Counted from the first letter of the stretch, positions 21,812-31,194 are shown. The stretch is 54,266 bases of DNA from SAR202 cluster bacterium (GCA_016872385.1 VGZV01000015.1:1-54266); one strand, 5' to 3'. The notes: a model not told the origin generated them from the sequence alone. Made by a program: numbers and translations.

Positions 21812-23107
21812 CTATTTGATGTTGCCGGTGACTCCTTCCACCAGCCAGTCAATGGTCTGCAACTCGGCGTCGGTGGGGGTCACGCCTGCGGCAATGCGCA
21901 CCGCGCCCTTCTGGTCCTTTATGGGGCCGGTGAAGGGTTTAATAGTGCCCTTGCGCAGCCCTTCCACCGTGGCCAGGGCTGCCTGCTGCGCATCGGCAGG
22001 CACCGACTTGCCCAGCGGCGACAGTTTAACAAACCCGGCTTCCAGACCAGCGAAGATTACCGAGGTCTTGTAAGTGCCGTTCCTGATTTCCGAGACCAGT
22101 TCAGTATACACGGGCCCCCAGTTCCAGGCGGCGCCGGTAAGCCACGCCCTGGGTGCAGCCGGGCTGGCGTCCTGGTGGTAGCCGGTGACGTAAATGTTGG
22201 AGCGTTCGGCGGCCTCAACTATGGTCTTGGTGCAGTCCTGGTGCTGGGTAATTACATCAACGCCGCTGTCTATCATGGTGCGGACTGCGGTGGTTTGCTT
22301 GGCGGGATCACACCAGTCGCTGGTGAGGACAAATGTAGTCTCCACCTTGGGGTTCACCGACTTGGCCCCCAACTGATAGGCGTTGACGTTGAGCAGGGTC
22401 TGAGGAATTGGGAAGGCGGCAATGAAACCCAGCTTGTTGGTCTTGGTCATCTTGCCAGCCACCTGCCCAGCGGCGTATTCCAACTGCCAGATGTTGCCAA
22501 AATATGCGCCGTAGTTTTCCCGGGTCTCCAGGTCCCCCTGATGCAGGAACACCACGTTGGGGTAACGGCCCGCAATCTGCTTGATGGGGCCGGAGTAGCC
22601 AAAGCTGGTGGGAAAGATTATGGTGGCGCCCTGGCGAATCATTTGCTCCGCCACCCGCTGGACTTCAGCAGTCTCCGGCACGTTCTCCGCCCGCAGCACT
22701 TCCACATCCGGCATGTGCTTTTCCAGCCAGACGCTGCCTTCGTAAGCAGCCTGGTTGTACCCCAGGTCTGCCTGGGAACCCACAAAAATGAACCCCACTT
22801 TCAGTTTCTGTCCCGAGGCCAGGGGCTTGGCGGCATCGGCAAAGGCTGAGACAGGCCGGGACTTGCTGCTGGCCAGGGCGTCCGCAAACACCCGGGCAAA
22901 GGCCTCCGGCGAGCCGCCGCCCAGGTCAGCCGACGTGGGCGCCACAGCCACCGGCTTGGCGGGCATGGCCCCAGCCGGCGTGGCAGTGGGCGCAGGCGCG
23001 CTGGGTCCGCAGGCGATGGCTGCCAAAATTACCAGGGCCGCCGCCGTGGTCAACGCACCCAGACCAGACAGAGCTGCAAATGACTTCCTGACAACCTGAT
23101 TAACCAC
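21812..23107 (-). CDS. BMP family substrate-binding lipoprotein of an ABC transporter
   Basis: Protein of 431 residues. An N-terminal signal ends in ILAAIAC, giving a lipid-anchored Cys near residue 33, followed by a Pro/Ala/Thr linker. The mature part starts at [18 protein letters not shown] and has the Med/BMP (PnrA-like) layout: [28 protein letters not shown] and [13 protein letters not shown] proteins bind nucleosides, purines and similar ligands. A GTG start at 23107 follows AAGGAGAG. Here the binding protein is the fourth gene of the transporter operon, whereas it is often first. The ligand may be a ureide or purine derivative, judging from the neighbours. Confidence 0.9.
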   Translation of the reverse strand: MVNQVVRKSFAALSGLGALTTAAALVILAAIACGPSAPAPTATPAGAMPAKPVAVAPTSADLGGGSPEAFARVFADALASSKSRPVSAFADAAKPLASGQKLKVGFIFVGSQADLGYNQAAYEGSVWLEKHMPDVEVLRAENVPETAEVQRVAEQMIRQGATIIFPTSFGYSGPIKQIAGRYPNVVFLHQGDLETRENYGAYFGNIWQLEYAAGQVAGKMTKTNKLGFIAAFPIPQTLLNVNAYQLGAKSVNPKVETTFVLTSDWCDPAKQTTAVRTMIDSGVDVITQHQDCTKTIVEAAERSNIYVTGYHQDASPAAPRAWLTGAAWNWGPVYTELVSEIRNGTYKTSVIFAGLEAGFVKLSPLGKSVPADAQQAALATVEGLRKGTIKPFTGPIKDQKGAVRIAAGVTPTDAELQTIDWLVEGVTGNIK

Positions 23108-23196
23108 GTATTCTCTCCTTGTGCTGGCCAGACCAGCGCGCTAATTAAGCAAGAACCCGAATCACACGTGACCAGACTGGGCGTCAAGGGAACCCA

Positions 23197-24120
23197 TTAA
23201 ACTGTCCCCTTCAGCACCCCCTTCAGGCCCTCTGGCATGGCCCGCAACGCCGCGCCGGTCCACACAGTCAGGACCGCCAGAGTGATGATATAGGGGAACA
23301 TGTCCAAAATAAAGGGAGATATGGGCGCCCCTATGCTCTGAAGCTGCAACTGCAGGCCGATGGCTCCACCGAACAGGAGAGCGCCAATCATGGCCCGCAG
23401 GGGCGACCACATGCCAAAGATGACCAGGGCCACCGCAATAAAGCCGCGGCCAGCAGTCATGCCTTCGGTCCAGGAGTGGGTCAGCGCCAGGGATAGCTGC
23501 GCTCCGCCCAGTCCCGCCAGCAGGCCCCCTGCCATAATGGCGGCCACCTGCCATCGGGCTGGGTTGCGGCCCGCGGCAAAGGCCACGTTGGTACTTTCGC
23601 CCACCGCGCGCAGGCTCAGGCCCCACTTGGTATAGTGCAGAAACGCCCAGAGCAGCGGCCCCAGGGCGTAGGCTGCATACGCCAGCAAATCTTGCTGAAA
23701 CAGCGCCCGGCCCACTACGGGCAAATTAGAAAACAGAGGAATCGCCACCGGGTTAAGTCCCTCAATGCTGCTGCCCACAAAGCTGCGTCCGGCATAGGCT
23801 GTCACCCCAGCGCCAAACAGGGTTACCGCCAGTCCCGTGGCCAGCTGGTTAGTATCCCGGAACACCACCAGGTAGGCATGAATGCCGCTGAGCAGCGAAC
23901 CCGCCAGCCCTCCGGCCAGGATTGCCACCACCACGTTGCCCGTTTCCACCGCGGTGAGGAATCCGAAACAGGCCCCCATGAGCATACTTCCTTCAATGCC
24001 CAGGTTGATGCGGCCCGCGCGTTCGGTAATCACCTCGCCATAGGTGGCGTACAGGACCGAAACGCCCGGCCCCACCGCGCCGGTGAAGGCCCCGCCCAGT
24101 ACTAGCCAGAAAATGTTCAT
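23197..24120 (-). CDS. ABC transporter permease, BMP/nucleoside type (second permease)
   Basis: Integral membrane protein of 307 residues with about eight to nine hydrophobic segments, belonging to the BPD_transp_2 family. The segment YATYGEVITERAGRINLGIEGSML is the hallmark of the NupQ/YufQ-like permease, and AVGESTNVAFAAG follows. Its ATG overlaps the preceding permease stop as ATGA. It forms the channel with the partner at 24117-25175. Confidence 0.9.
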   Translation of the reverse strand: MNIFWLVLGGAFTGAVGPGVSVLYATYGEVITERAGRINLGIEGSMLMGACFGFLTAVETGNVVVAILAGGLAGSLLSGIHAYLVVFRDTNQLATGLAVTLFGAGVTAYAGRSFVGSSIEGLNPVAIPLFSNLPVVGRALFQQDLLAYAAYALGPLLWAFLHYTKWGLSLRAVGESTNVAFAAGRNPARWQVAAIMAGGLLAGLGGAQLSLALTHSWTEGMTAGRGFIAVALVIFGMWSPLRAMIGALLFGGAIGLQLQLQSIGAPISPFILDMFPYIITLAVLTVWTGAALRAMPEGLKGVLKGTV

Positions 24121-25175
24121 GGCTGCGCCCGCCCGCGTGACTTGAGGCCCAGCACCATGAACAGCACCAGGCCAATGAGAATGAAGATAGCCGCCGAAGG
24201 CAGGCCAGCGCTAATCTGCAGCAAATCTCCAGCTACGAAAATGGCAGCCAACAGGAAGGCCGTGCCAAGCAAAGCCAGCGGATTATGCCCAGCCAGCCAG
24301 CTAGCCAGGAAGCCTAGGTAGCCGAATTCGCTGGAAATACCCGGACGCAAATGGTGCTGGATGCCCGCTACCTCGCTCATGCCTGCAATGCCAGCCAGTC
24401 CCCCGCCAGCCAGCATAGCCAGCAGCAGGTACTTGCCTACCCCAATACCCCGCCGCCGGGCTGCTTCCACGTTGCCACCCACGGCCCGCATATTGTAGCC
24501 CCACCTGGTATGGTTGATGACCACGTAACAGACCACTACGCCCAACAATGGCAACACCAGCCCCCAGTGCAGCCGGAAATCACCAAGGGCCGGCAAAATG
24601 GCCGCCGGGGAGAAGTCTGCGGTGTAGGGATAACCGTACCCGCCCGTGTTCTTCCAGGGGCCAAAAACAAAGATGTTAACAAACAGTATGGCTACAAAGT
24701 TCAGGAGCAGGGTGCAGATGACCTCGTTGACGTTGCGCCAGCGCCGCAACAGTATGGCGATTCCCGCCCAGGCAGCGCCGCCGGCAAATCCCGCCAGCAC
24801 CATCAGAGGAAGCATCAACCACGGCGTGCCAATGCCAGAGAACAGGGCTATTCCAGTGGCGGCCCAGGCGCCCAAATACAGTTGTCCTTCGCCGCCAACG
24901 TTGATTAAGCCCACCCTCGCTGGGACCGCGGCGGCCAGACCAGTGAGCACAAAGGGAATCATGAACACTGCCACTTCGCTGAGGCCGGAAGGGCTGGCCA
25001 GGGTGTTGGTAAACAGGGTGGCGTAGGCGGAGAGCGGATTGCGTCCAATCACCAGCAAGAAAGCCCCGAACGACACCAGGGCTAGCGCAATGCCCGCCAC
25101 GGAACGGGCAATGGGCGGAGCAGTAAGGTTAATGGCCGAAGACTGGGCCCGGCGCAGGGCAGCGGGGAATTGCAT
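24117..25175 (-). CDS. ABC transporter permease, BMP/nucleoside type (first permease)
   Basis: Integral membrane protein of 352 residues (NupP/YufP-like, BPD_transp_2 family). RVGLINVGGEGQLYLGA, NVNEVICTLLLNFVA and RAVGGNVEAARRRGI are family landmarks. It starts two bases after the ATPase stop and overlaps the next permease by four bases, so three genes are tightly coupled. Confidence 0.9.
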   Translation of the reverse strand: MQFPAALRRAQSSAINLTAPPIARSVAGIALALVSFGAFLLVIGRNPLSAYATLFTNTLASPSGLSEVAVFMIPFVLTGLAAAVPARVGLINVGGEGQLYLGAWAATGIALFSGIGTPWLMLPLMVLAGFAGGAAWAGIAILLRRWRNVNEVICTLLLNFVAILFVNIFVFGPWKNTGGYGYPYTADFSPAAILPALGDFRLHWGLVLPLLGVVVCYVVINHTRWGYNMRAVGGNVEAARRRGIGVGKYLLLAMLAGGGLAGIAGMSEVAGIQHHLRPGISSEFGYLGFLASWLAGHNPLALLGTAFLLAAIFVAGDLLQISAGLPSAAIFILIGLVLFMVLGLKSRGRAQP

Positions 25176-25177
25176 AG

Positions 25178-26815
25178 TCAGGCGTGGTGCCCCGTCATCA
25201 GCAGGCCAACTTCCTGCAGTGTCACGTTTTCGGGATAAAACAGGCCGGCCACCTTTCCCTGGTACATCACCATCAGACGGTCGCTCAGGGCCATCAGTTC
25301 GTCCAGGTCTTCAGAAACCAGCAGCACGGAAGCGCCCCGGCTGCGGCAGTCCATAAGCAATTGCCTGGTCTTTTCCGCAGCGACCAGGTCCAGCCCCCGT
25401 GCGGGATAGTAGGCCACCACTACAGAAGCTCCGCGGGTCAACTCGCGGGCCAGCACCAGCCGCTGCAAGTTGCCGCCGGAAAGCTCGTCTGCCCGGGCCT
25501 CCGCCCGCGCCAAGGGCAGCGGGAACCCCTCCAGAGACTGGCCCAGCCGGGTCTGAATGGCGCGCCAGTCCAGCCACAGCCCGCCATTGTAACGGCCAAT
25601 GTCGCCCAGAACCAGATTTTCAGTCACCCGCATCTGGGGCACTACTGCCATGCCCAGGGCGTCCTCCGGAATGTAAGCCACACCAGAGCCTAAGATGCGG
25701 TGCAGCGGCCAGCGTCCAATATCATGGCCAAACAGGTGGACACTGCCCTGGCGCCTGGAACGCAGCCCCAGCAGCGTTTCACCCAACTCCTGCTGGCCGT
25801 TGCCAGACACTCCGGCAATACCAAGAATCTCCCCCGGCATCATCTGGAAACTGACTTCCTTGAGACTCCGCGGATCATCAGCGGAGCCGGTGGAGACGCG
25901 GTTAAATTCCAGGGCGGCCGTTTGGGGCCGGGGCTTCACCCTGGCGGTGTTGCGGACTTCCTTGGGCGCATCTATTCCCAGCATCAAGGCCACCAGTTGC
26001 TGGGCAGTCAAAGCGCCGCCCTCCGCAGTACCCGCCGCCTTGCCGCGGCGCAGCACCGTAACCTGGTCGGCCGAAGCCAGCACCTCTCGCATCTTATGCG
26101 TAATGAAGAGGATGGCATAGCCGTCGCGCTTCAGTTCCGTGAACACGCTGAACAGGCCGTCCACTTCGTGGGGCGCCAGCACACTGGTCGGCTCGTCCAG
26201 AATCAGCACTCGTGCGTTGGCCAGGATGAGCTTGATTAGCTCCACCTTTTGCCGCTCACCCATGCTCAGGTCCGCCACCCGCGCCCGGGGATTCAGGTCC
26301 AGGCCGTAGCGGGCCGACACTTCCCTGACACGGCGCTCCAGCCAGGGCCGGTTGAGCACTGCCCCCTGCTGGGGCAAAAACAGAGCTACGTTCTCGGTGA
26401 CCGTCAGCGCCGGGACCAGCGAGAAGCTCTGAAAGACCATGCCAATGCCCAGCCGGCGGCTGTCGGCAGGAGAATGGATGACTACGGGCTGGCCGTCCAT
26501 GGAGATGCTGCCAGCATCGGGACGGTAGAACCCGTAAATGATTTTCATCAGGGTGCTTTTGCCCGCGCCGTTCTCCCCCAAAATGGCGTGGACTTTGCCG
26601 CCAAAGACGTCCAGGTCAATACCATCGTTGGCCACTACCCCAGGAAACCGCTTGGTTATTCCCCGCAGGGATAGCATGGGGACGTCGCTGCTGGGCGTGC
26701 CGAGACCCAGCAATGTTTCAGCTGGCTCCGCAACAGCGGGCGCTCCCGCGACCCTCCGCCACACCGGCGACGCGGCTGCCGACGCCAATTCCCCCAGGTC
26801 CGTCAGGGACACCAC
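25178..26815 (-). CDS. Double-domain ABC transporter ATPase, BMP/sugar type
   Basis: Protein of 545 residues with two ABC domains, as in RbsA/NupO-type ATPases. Domain 1 (from about residue 47) has Walker [10 protein letters not shown], signature LSMGERQKV and Walker [11 protein letters not shown]. Domain 2 has the degenerate [10 protein letters not shown] and LSGGNLQRL with a degenerate Walker B ([13 protein letters not shown]), in line with the family, where the second site is often inactive. GGAGGG nine bases before the GTG at 26815 supports a 46-residue N-terminal extension rather than the ATG at 26677. It is the first gene of the transporter operon. The upstream spacer 26816-26989 shows no clear promoter. 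Confidence 0.9.
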   Translation of the reverse strand: MVSLTDLGELASAAASPVWRRVAGAPAVAEPAETLLGLGTPSSDVPMLSLRGITKRFPGVVANDGIDLDVFGGKVHAILGENGAGKSTLMKIIYGFYRPDAGSISMDGQPVVIHSPADSRRLGIGMVFQSFSLVPALTVTENVALFLPQQGAVLNRPWLERRVREVSARYGLDLNPRARVADLSMGERQKVELIKLILANARVLILDEPTSVLAPHEVDGLFSVFTELKRDGYAILFITHKMREVLASADQVTVLRRGKAAGTAEGGALTAQQLVALMLGIDAPKEVRNTARVKPRPQTAALEFNRVSTGSADDPRSLKEVSFQMMPGEILGIAGVSGNGQQELGETLLGLRSRRQGSVHLFGHDIGRWPLHRILGSGVAYIPEDALGMAVVPQMRVTENLVLGDIGRYNGGLWLDWRAIQTRLGQSLEGFPLPLARAEARADELSGGNLQRLVLARELTRGASVVVAYYPARGLDLVAAEKTRQLLMDCRSRGASVLLVSEDLDELMALSDRLMVMYQGKVAGLFYPENVTLQEVGLLMTGHHA

Positions 26816-26989
26816 CTCGAAATACCCTCCTCATCGCTCAGAATTTTCGATAACTTGGCTTCATGCCCATCTTGACGGGCTTGTTTATTGTGGCGCTTGT
26901 CTGTTTCACGGCAATGACGAAGTTGTTACATTTTTGTTAACTGCCTGGACGCCAACAAGGGACGCAGCGGAGGCAAGAGGAGGCGTGCA

Positions 26990-27493
26990 TCAAGCGCCGG
27001 TTTGCGGAGACACCAATTTTTTGAGGTGGATGGCGCTGCTGTGCGGGGCGGAAAGCACCGGCACCGGAGACACAGACTGCAAGTATGCTACGGCAGGAGC
27101 CATAGAAAACTGGGCCAGCAAAACGGCATCCACGCCAGAAGCTAGACGGGTCACCTCTTTGGCCAGCAGGTCCCGCAGGCCTTGCTCCCCCTTGGTGCGG
27201 ATTACCTGGAACAGTTCCTCCACCATGCAGCGGACCAGCTCCACCTCCACTCTGGCTTCTTGGGCCGCTTCGTGCAGATAGTATTCTGCGTCCCGCATAG
27301 TGGCAGGCAATGAAGCGATGATGGCAATACGGCGGCCGCGCCTTGCCGCCTCCGCCATTACCGGACCATAATAAGAGACTACCGGAACGGGCACCAATTC
27401 CCTGGCTGACTTTACCACCGGAGCATAAACCGAGCAGGCCAATCCAACAGCATCAGCACCGTGGTCGGCGCTGTAATAAATCAGGTCAGTCAT
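26990..27493 (-). pseudogene. Aspartate/glutamate (hydantoin) racemase-like gene, 5' truncated
   Basis: The readable protein (about 167 residues) covers the last two thirds of an Asp/Glu racemase-family enzyme: [16 protein letters not shown] holds the first active-site Cys, then RIAIIASLPATM, and LAQFSMAPAVAYL near the end. The expected first 60-70 residues are missing. Upstream in frame, the sequence is the reverse complement of an ABC ATPase gene. The cut is at about 27490. It stands just upstream of the BMP transporter operon and could originally have acted in the same pathway. A functional shortened protein from the ATG at 27493 seems unlikely. Confidence 0.75.
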
Positions 27494-27808
27494 TCGCCGG
27501 CGCAGCTTTCCGGCGGGCAGCAGCAGCGGGTGGGAATAGCCAGGGCGTTGGTAAAGGAACCGGCGCTCTTGCTGGCCGACGAACCCACTGGCAACCTGGA
27601 CAGCCGCTCCAGCGACGAAATCATACACATTCTCCAGAACCTCAACCAGCAGGAAGGCCTGACCGTGCTTATTGTGACCCACGAGCCGGATATAGCCGCC
27701 TGCACCCGACGGATCATCACCATGCGGGATGGGCGCATCGTTAGCGATGTGCCGGTGGCAAGTCCCAGGCAGGTGGGTGCAAACTTGCTGGCCAAAACCG
27801 CGCCATGA
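27491..27808 (+). pseudogene. MacB/LolD-type ABC ATPase gene, 5' truncated
   Basis: Homology begins at [19 protein letters not shown] (signature motif) and continues through Walker [14 protein letters not shown] and the switch His in VIVTHEPD to a normal C-terminus. The first half, with Walker A, is absent, and the sequence before it is the opposite-strand racemase gene. The stop overlaps the following permease start as ATGA, the usual MacB-like gene arrangement. Without Walker A it cannot hydrolyse ATP, so the exporter would need another ATPase. Confidence 0.8.
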
Positions 27809-29055
27809 ACCCGCTCATTACCTGCAAAGTAGCCCTGGCATCCCTGGGCGCCAACAAGCTGCGGGCGGGATTGACACTGCTGGGCATTGTTATTGGCGTG
27901 GCGGCGGTGATTTCGTTAATGGCCATCGGGCGGGGAGTGCAGGAATCCATCACCTCGCGCATCGAGTCCCTGGGCACCAACCTGGTGTTCGTCCGGCCCG
28001 GCTCCACCACCCAGCGAGGAGTATCAGGCGGCTTGGGCAGTGCGACAACCCTCACCCTGGATGACGCCTACGCCCTCAAAGACCCCGTATATGCCCCCCT
28101 GGTGAAAGAAGTGGCGCCGGAATTGACCACCACCAGCCGCGTGGTGGCAGGGCGGGTAAACACCTCCACGCGAGTGGTTGGCGTAACCCCCGAATACCAG
28201 TCGGTGCGCAACTTCCCTGTGACCTCTGGGCGGTTCATTGCCCAAGGCGACGTAGACCAAATATCTCAGGTAGCGGTGCTTGGTTCCCAGACATCCCAGA
28301 CGCTGTTCGGGTTCCAGGACCCGGTGGGACAGGTGGTGCGCATCAACAACCGCCAGTTTACGGTTATTGGCGTGCTGGAAAGCAAGGGCGCCACCGCCTC
28401 CCTGGGTTTCCTGGATGACCAGGTCTTAGTGCCCATTACCACCAGCTACTACCGTCTGTCCTCCCAGAGGACCAGCCAGGGCGACATCAACGTTCAGACC
28501 ATTAACGTGTCCATGAATGACGCAGAATCAGTGGATGAGTCAGTGCAACAAATCGCCACTGTGCTGCGCCTGCGACACCGCATAACCGGCGAGGATGACT
28601 TTTCCATTACCAATCAGCAGGAAGCCATTGACACTTTACGTGAGACCACCAACACCTTTGTGGTGTTCCTGGGCACAGTAGCGGGCATCTCTCTGCTGGT
28701 GGGCGGCATCGGCATTATGAACATCATGCTGGTGACAGTGACTGAGCGCACGCGGGAAATTGGGATTCGCAAGGCCATGGGGGCCAGGCGGCGGGATATT
28801 CTCCTCCAGTTCGTGCTGGAAGCAACCTTTTTGAGCCTGGGCGGCGGCGGCGTTGGCGTGGTGCTGGGAATAGTGCTGACCAGGCTGCTTAACGGTAAAG
28901 CCCTGCTCAGCGACCAGCCCACCCAGACCGCCTTCTCCGGCGATATAGCCCTGCTGGCCCTGGCCGTGTCCGCCGCCATTGGCCTGTTCTTTGGCATTTA
29001 CACCGCGCTGCGGGCCGCCCGGCTGCACCCCATTGAGGCCCTGCGCCACGAGTAA
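27805..29055 (+). CDS. MacB-like ABC transporter permease
   Basis: Protein of 416 residues with the FtsX/MacB layout. There is one N-terminal membrane helix (about 20-42, [19 protein letters not shown]), a large periplasmic/extracytoplasmic MacB_PCD domain (about 45-250), and three C-terminal helices. The conserved [27 protein letters not shown] loop precedes the last two helices. Such exporters act by mechanotransmission on lipoproteins, peptides or drugs. Its own ATPase gene is truncated just upstream. The stop lies two bases from the stop of a convergent VOC gene, with no terminator between them. Confidence 0.9.
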   Translation: MNPLITCKVALASLGANKLRAGLTLLGIVIGVAAVISLMAIGRGVQESITSRIESLGTNLVFVRPGSTTQRGVSGGLGSATTLTLDDAYALKDPVYAPLVKEVAPELTTTSRVVAGRVNTSTRVVGVTPEYQSVRNFPVTSGRFIAQGDVDQISQVAVLGSQTSQTLFGFQDPVGQVVRINNRQFTVIGVLESKGATASLGFLDDQVLVPITTSYYRLSSQRTSQGDINVQTINVSMNDAESVDESVQQIATVLRLRHRITGEDDFSITNQQEAIDTLRETTNTFVVFLGTVAGISLLVGGIGIMNIMLVTVTERTREIGIRKAMGARRRDILLQFVLEATFLSLGGGGVGVVLGIVLTRLLNGKALLSDQPTQTAFSGDIALLALAVSAAIGLFFGIYTALRAARLHPIEALRHE

Positions 29056-29057
29056 GA

Positions 29058-29516
29058 CTACGCCCCCGCGCCGGGGCTGTTGAACTGCACCAGGATGCCG
29101 TCGGGGTCCCGCACGTAAATGCTGCGGATTTGGCCGCGGGAGTTGCGGAAGGACTCCATAGTGCCCGCCAACTGCACGCCCTTGGCAACCAAGTCCTTGG
29201 CCAGGGCCTGCACATCGGGTACCGTGAAGGAAAAGTGGGTGATGCCCACCTGGTCCAGCAAAATGGGCTGGCCGTCGGGCCGCTCGCCGGGGTGGCTGGT
29301 CAGTGTCAAGGTGGGGGACGTGCCTTCCCCGTAAGCCAGGCTTACCCAACGCCGGGTAGTGCGCCGGTGCTTGTAGTTGTCGTAGCGGCCTCCTTCGGCG
29401 GGGTCAGTGGGCCGGTCTCCCAGCACGCGCATTCCCAGGGCATCACGGTAAAAGGCCAGGGACTTCTCCATGTCCCGGACGCAGATACCTATGTGGCTGA
29501 TGTTGGAAGCTTGCAT
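29058..29516 (-). CDS. Glyoxalase/bleomycin resistance (VOC) family protein
   Basis: Protein of 152 residues with two beta-alpha-beta-beta-beta modules. HIGICVRDMEKSLAFYRDALG opens the first module, and THFSFTVPDVQALAKDL opens the second, giving the usual two metal-ligand His positions. The terminal DPDGILVQF has Gln where many members have a metal-binding Glu. The ATG at 29516 follows GGAGGG by eight bases; a TTG two codons upstream is less likely. It may be a lyase, isomerase or dioxygenase; the substrate is unknown. Confidence 0.85.
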   Translation of the reverse strand: MQASNISHIGICVRDMEKSLAFYRDALGMRVLGDRPTDPAEGGRYDNYKHRRTTRRWVSLAYGEGTSPTLTLTSHPGERPDGQPILLDQVGITHFSFTVPDVQALAKDLVAKGVQLAGTMESFRNSRGQIRSIYVRDPDGILVQFNSPGAGA

Positions 29517-29695
29517 CTTCAAGTCCCTCCAGTAACATAGGCCAGGCGGCGGTCTCCCCGGCAGGCTGGCGCTGTAATGCTATCTCCGGCTGGCGGAAAC
29601 GTCAAAGGGCCAGGGGCATTTCATTCCCGGCCGAATTGTAGGGGCGTCCCGACCTGCTGAGACTGCGCCCTGGTGGAGCGCTGGGCGCGGCAAAT

Positions 29696-29723
29696 TTGAC
29701 TCAGCCCGCCCTTCGTATATAAT
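29696..29723 (+). promoter_or_regulatory. Promoter of the split TPP decarboxylase genes
   Basis: TTGACT (29696-29701) and a perfect TATAAT (29718-29723) are spaced by 16 bases. The start site near 29730 leaves a short leader with GTGGAGG at 29741-29747 before the ATG at 29755. Confidence 0.75.
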
Positions 29724-29754
29724 CTGCCTGCACCAAGTTTGTGGAGGTCAAAGT

Positions 29755-30276
29755 ATGCCTGAAACCCAAGAAGCCAACCTCAGCCCAGAAACAGTGTTGG
29801 GCGAGTTGCTCAAGAACGGCGTTACCCACGTGGTGTGGCTGCCCGACAGCGAGACCAACTGGCTCTACCTGCTGATGAAGGCAGAACCCCGTCTTACCCT
29901 GGTGCCCGTCAGCCGGGAAGGCCAGGCCTTTTCCACGGCAGCCGGCCTGTCCGTGGGCGGCAAAAAGCCCGTAATCCTGATCCAGAACACCGGCCTCATG
30001 GAATCGGGCGACTCACTGCGCGGTTGGGGCCTGGGCATGAACATCCCGGTGGTCATGATGGTGGGCTACCGCGGCTGGACGCGCCACGGCGTGACCACCG
30101 ACACCGCCGCTACCTACACCGAGCGGTTCATATACGCCTTTGGAATCAACTATTATTTGGTGGAGAATAACTCCGACGCTTCCCGCATATCTGTAGCTTT
30201 TGAGGAAGCAGAAAAGACCAAGCGCCCGGTGGCCGTGCTGGTGGGCGACGAGTACCACGGCTTTACGGCGCGGTAG
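29755..30276 (+). CDS. TPP enzyme, pyrimidine-binding (alpha) subunit, sulfopyruvate/phosphonopyruvate decarboxylase-like
   Basis: Protein of 173 residues containing only the N-terminal (PYR) domain of a thiamine diphosphate enzyme. Glu55 in VPVSREGQAFSTAAGL is the residue that activates the cofactor in this superfamily, and GKKPVILIQNTGL follows. Separate alpha and beta subunits are the arrangement of ComD/ComE sulfopyruvate decarboxylase, while phosphonopyruvate decarboxylases are usually fused. The partner starts 66 bases downstream across a hairpin. It acts on a 2-oxo acid; which one cannot be decided here. Confidence 0.85.
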   Translation: MPETQEANLSPETVLGELLKNGVTHVVWLPDSETNWLYLLMKAEPRLTLVPVSREGQAFSTAAGLSVGGKKPVILIQNTGLMESGDSLRGWGLGMNIPVVMMVGYRGWTRHGVTTDTAATYTERFIYAFGINYYLVENNSDASRISVAFEEAEKTKRPVAVLVGDEYHGFTAR

Positions 30277-30287
30277 AACTACCTGTC

Positions 30288-30312
30288 CCTTCCCCCTTCG
30301 TAAGGGGGAAGG
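30288..30312. repeat. Perfect hairpin between the two TPP subunit genes
   Basis: CCTTCCCCCTT (30288-30298) pairs with AAGGGGGAAGG (30302-30312) around CGT. It has no T tail. It may adjust the ratio of the two subunit messages or protect an mRNA end, or it may simply be a dispersed repeat. Confidence 0.6.
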
Positions 30313-30342
30313 AATGTAATTCTCCAAACAAGGAGTTATGTT

Positions 30343-30936
30343 ATGCGCATGCTCAACATGGCGGACGTATTGAACGTCATCCAACCCCACCGGGGCAACT
30401 CCATTGTGGTGCCCGGCCGGGCAGGCCGGCACTGGGTAAAAATCAGCACTAAGCCCACCCGGGACGTTCCCCTGGGGGATCCGGCCATGGGAGGCCATGC
30501 CTCCTTTGCCTTTGGCCTGGCGCTGGCCCAGCCCAAGGAAAAGGTGGTCATCTTCGACTCGGAGGGCGACATCCTGATGAACCTGGGCGCGCTGCCCACC
30601 ATCGCTGAGCTGGCCCCCAAGAATTTCTACCACATATTGCTGGACAACGAGGTGTACGGCACCACCGGCGGCCAGCCCGTGCCCAACTCCAAGGTCAACG
30701 AGTACGACGTGATGGCCAAGGCCTGCGGCTACCCCCACACCTACCGCTTTGACGACCTGGAAGAGTTTTCTAACCAGGTGGGGGAAATTCTCCACACCGA
30801 TGGGCCGGTCTTTATCTGGATTAAGGTTCGCCCTGAGATTGAGAATCTGCCCATCAACCAGCGGGTGCGATGGAACACCCGGCCCCGGGACCAGGTGCTG
30901 CGGGACGTAAAGAAGGAGATGGGCGTGAGGGCCTGA
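30343..30936 (+). CDS. TPP enzyme, pyrophosphate-binding (beta) subunit, sulfopyruvate/phosphonopyruvate decarboxylase-like
   Basis: Protein of 197 residues that supplies the C-terminal (PP) domain. DPAMGGHASFAFGLAL is followed by the magnesium/diphosphate motif DSEGDILMNLGALPT (GD...N form) and by LDNEVYGTTGGQPV, all typical of ComE-like subunits. AAGGAGT precedes the ATG at 30343. It is expected to form a heteromer with the 29755-30276 product, because each carries only half of the active site. The C-terminal tail of about 30 residues (INQRVRWNTRPRDQVLRD) is charged. Confidence 0.88.
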   Translation: MRMLNMADVLNVIQPHRGNSIVVPGRAGRHWVKISTKPTRDVPLGDPAMGGHASFAFGLALAQPKEKVVIFDSEGDILMNLGALPTIAELAPKNFYHILLDNEVYGTTGGQPVPNSKVNEYDVMAKACGYPHTYRFDDLEEFSNQVGEILHTDGPVFIWIKVRPEIENLPINQRVRWNTRPRDQVLRDVKKEMGVRA

Positions 30937-31128
30937 CCAATCCGCCCCCTGTCAGTCGGGCCCGCACCTGCGGATAGCAGGGTCATTAGATTATCAGTTT
31001 ACTCGCAGGGGCGCACCTAAGTGTGCGCCTTGCGTAAAACTTTCAGCCGAAGGGCAGACATACAGGTCCGCCCCTACCGGCTGAAAAATCGAAAGACCTT
31101 GCTGCGGATAGCCGCCGGACGGGCCTGG
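30937..31128. repeat. Spacer with dispersed repeat between TPP genes and typA
   Basis: No gene is supported. GGGGCGCACCTAAGTGTGCGCC forms a hairpin-like unit around 31009-31030. TTTCAGCCGAAGGGCAGACATACAGG followed by CGCCCCTACCGGCTGAAA forms an outer inverted pair (about 31041-31086). Its TAGGGGCGGACCTGT type words are frequent in bacterial spacers. An in-frame upward extension of typA through this repeat is not credible. Confidence 0.55.
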
Positions 31129-31137
31129 TGTTACAAT
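31129..31137 (+). promoter_or_regulatory. Extended -10 promoter of typA
   Basis: TGTTACAAT (TG at 31129-31130, TACAAT at 31132-31137) fits an extended -10 element, with no good -35 at standard spacing. Transcription would start near 31144 and include the hairpin at 31155-31186. Confidence 0.5.
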
Positions 31138-31154
31138 GTAGGCATATCGTCGCG

Positions 31155-31186
31155 ATGCTGCTCCGGCGCTGGAGCAGCATTTTTTT
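31155..31186 (+). terminator. Intrinsic terminator-like hairpin in the typA leader
   Basis: ATGCTGCTCC (31155-31164) and GGAGCAGCAT (31171-31180) form a perfect 10-bp stem with a six-base loop, followed at once by a T run ending at 31186. The Shine-Dalgarno bases GGAG (31187-31190) of typA come next, then the ATG at 31195. There is no room for a promoter after the hairpin, so typA transcripts must pass through it. It is either an attenuator or a stabilising leader hairpin. Confidence 0.75.
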
Positions 31187-31194
31187 GGAGTCCC

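Noticed and set aside
27494..27682. Extension of the racemase frame into the ATPase gene
   Set aside because: The additional residues are the reverse complement of an ABC ATPase and show no racemase similarity.
31021..31194. N-terminal extension of TypA
   Set aside because: It reads through a dispersed repeat and the promoter and hairpin. Conserved homology begins at the ATG at 31195.
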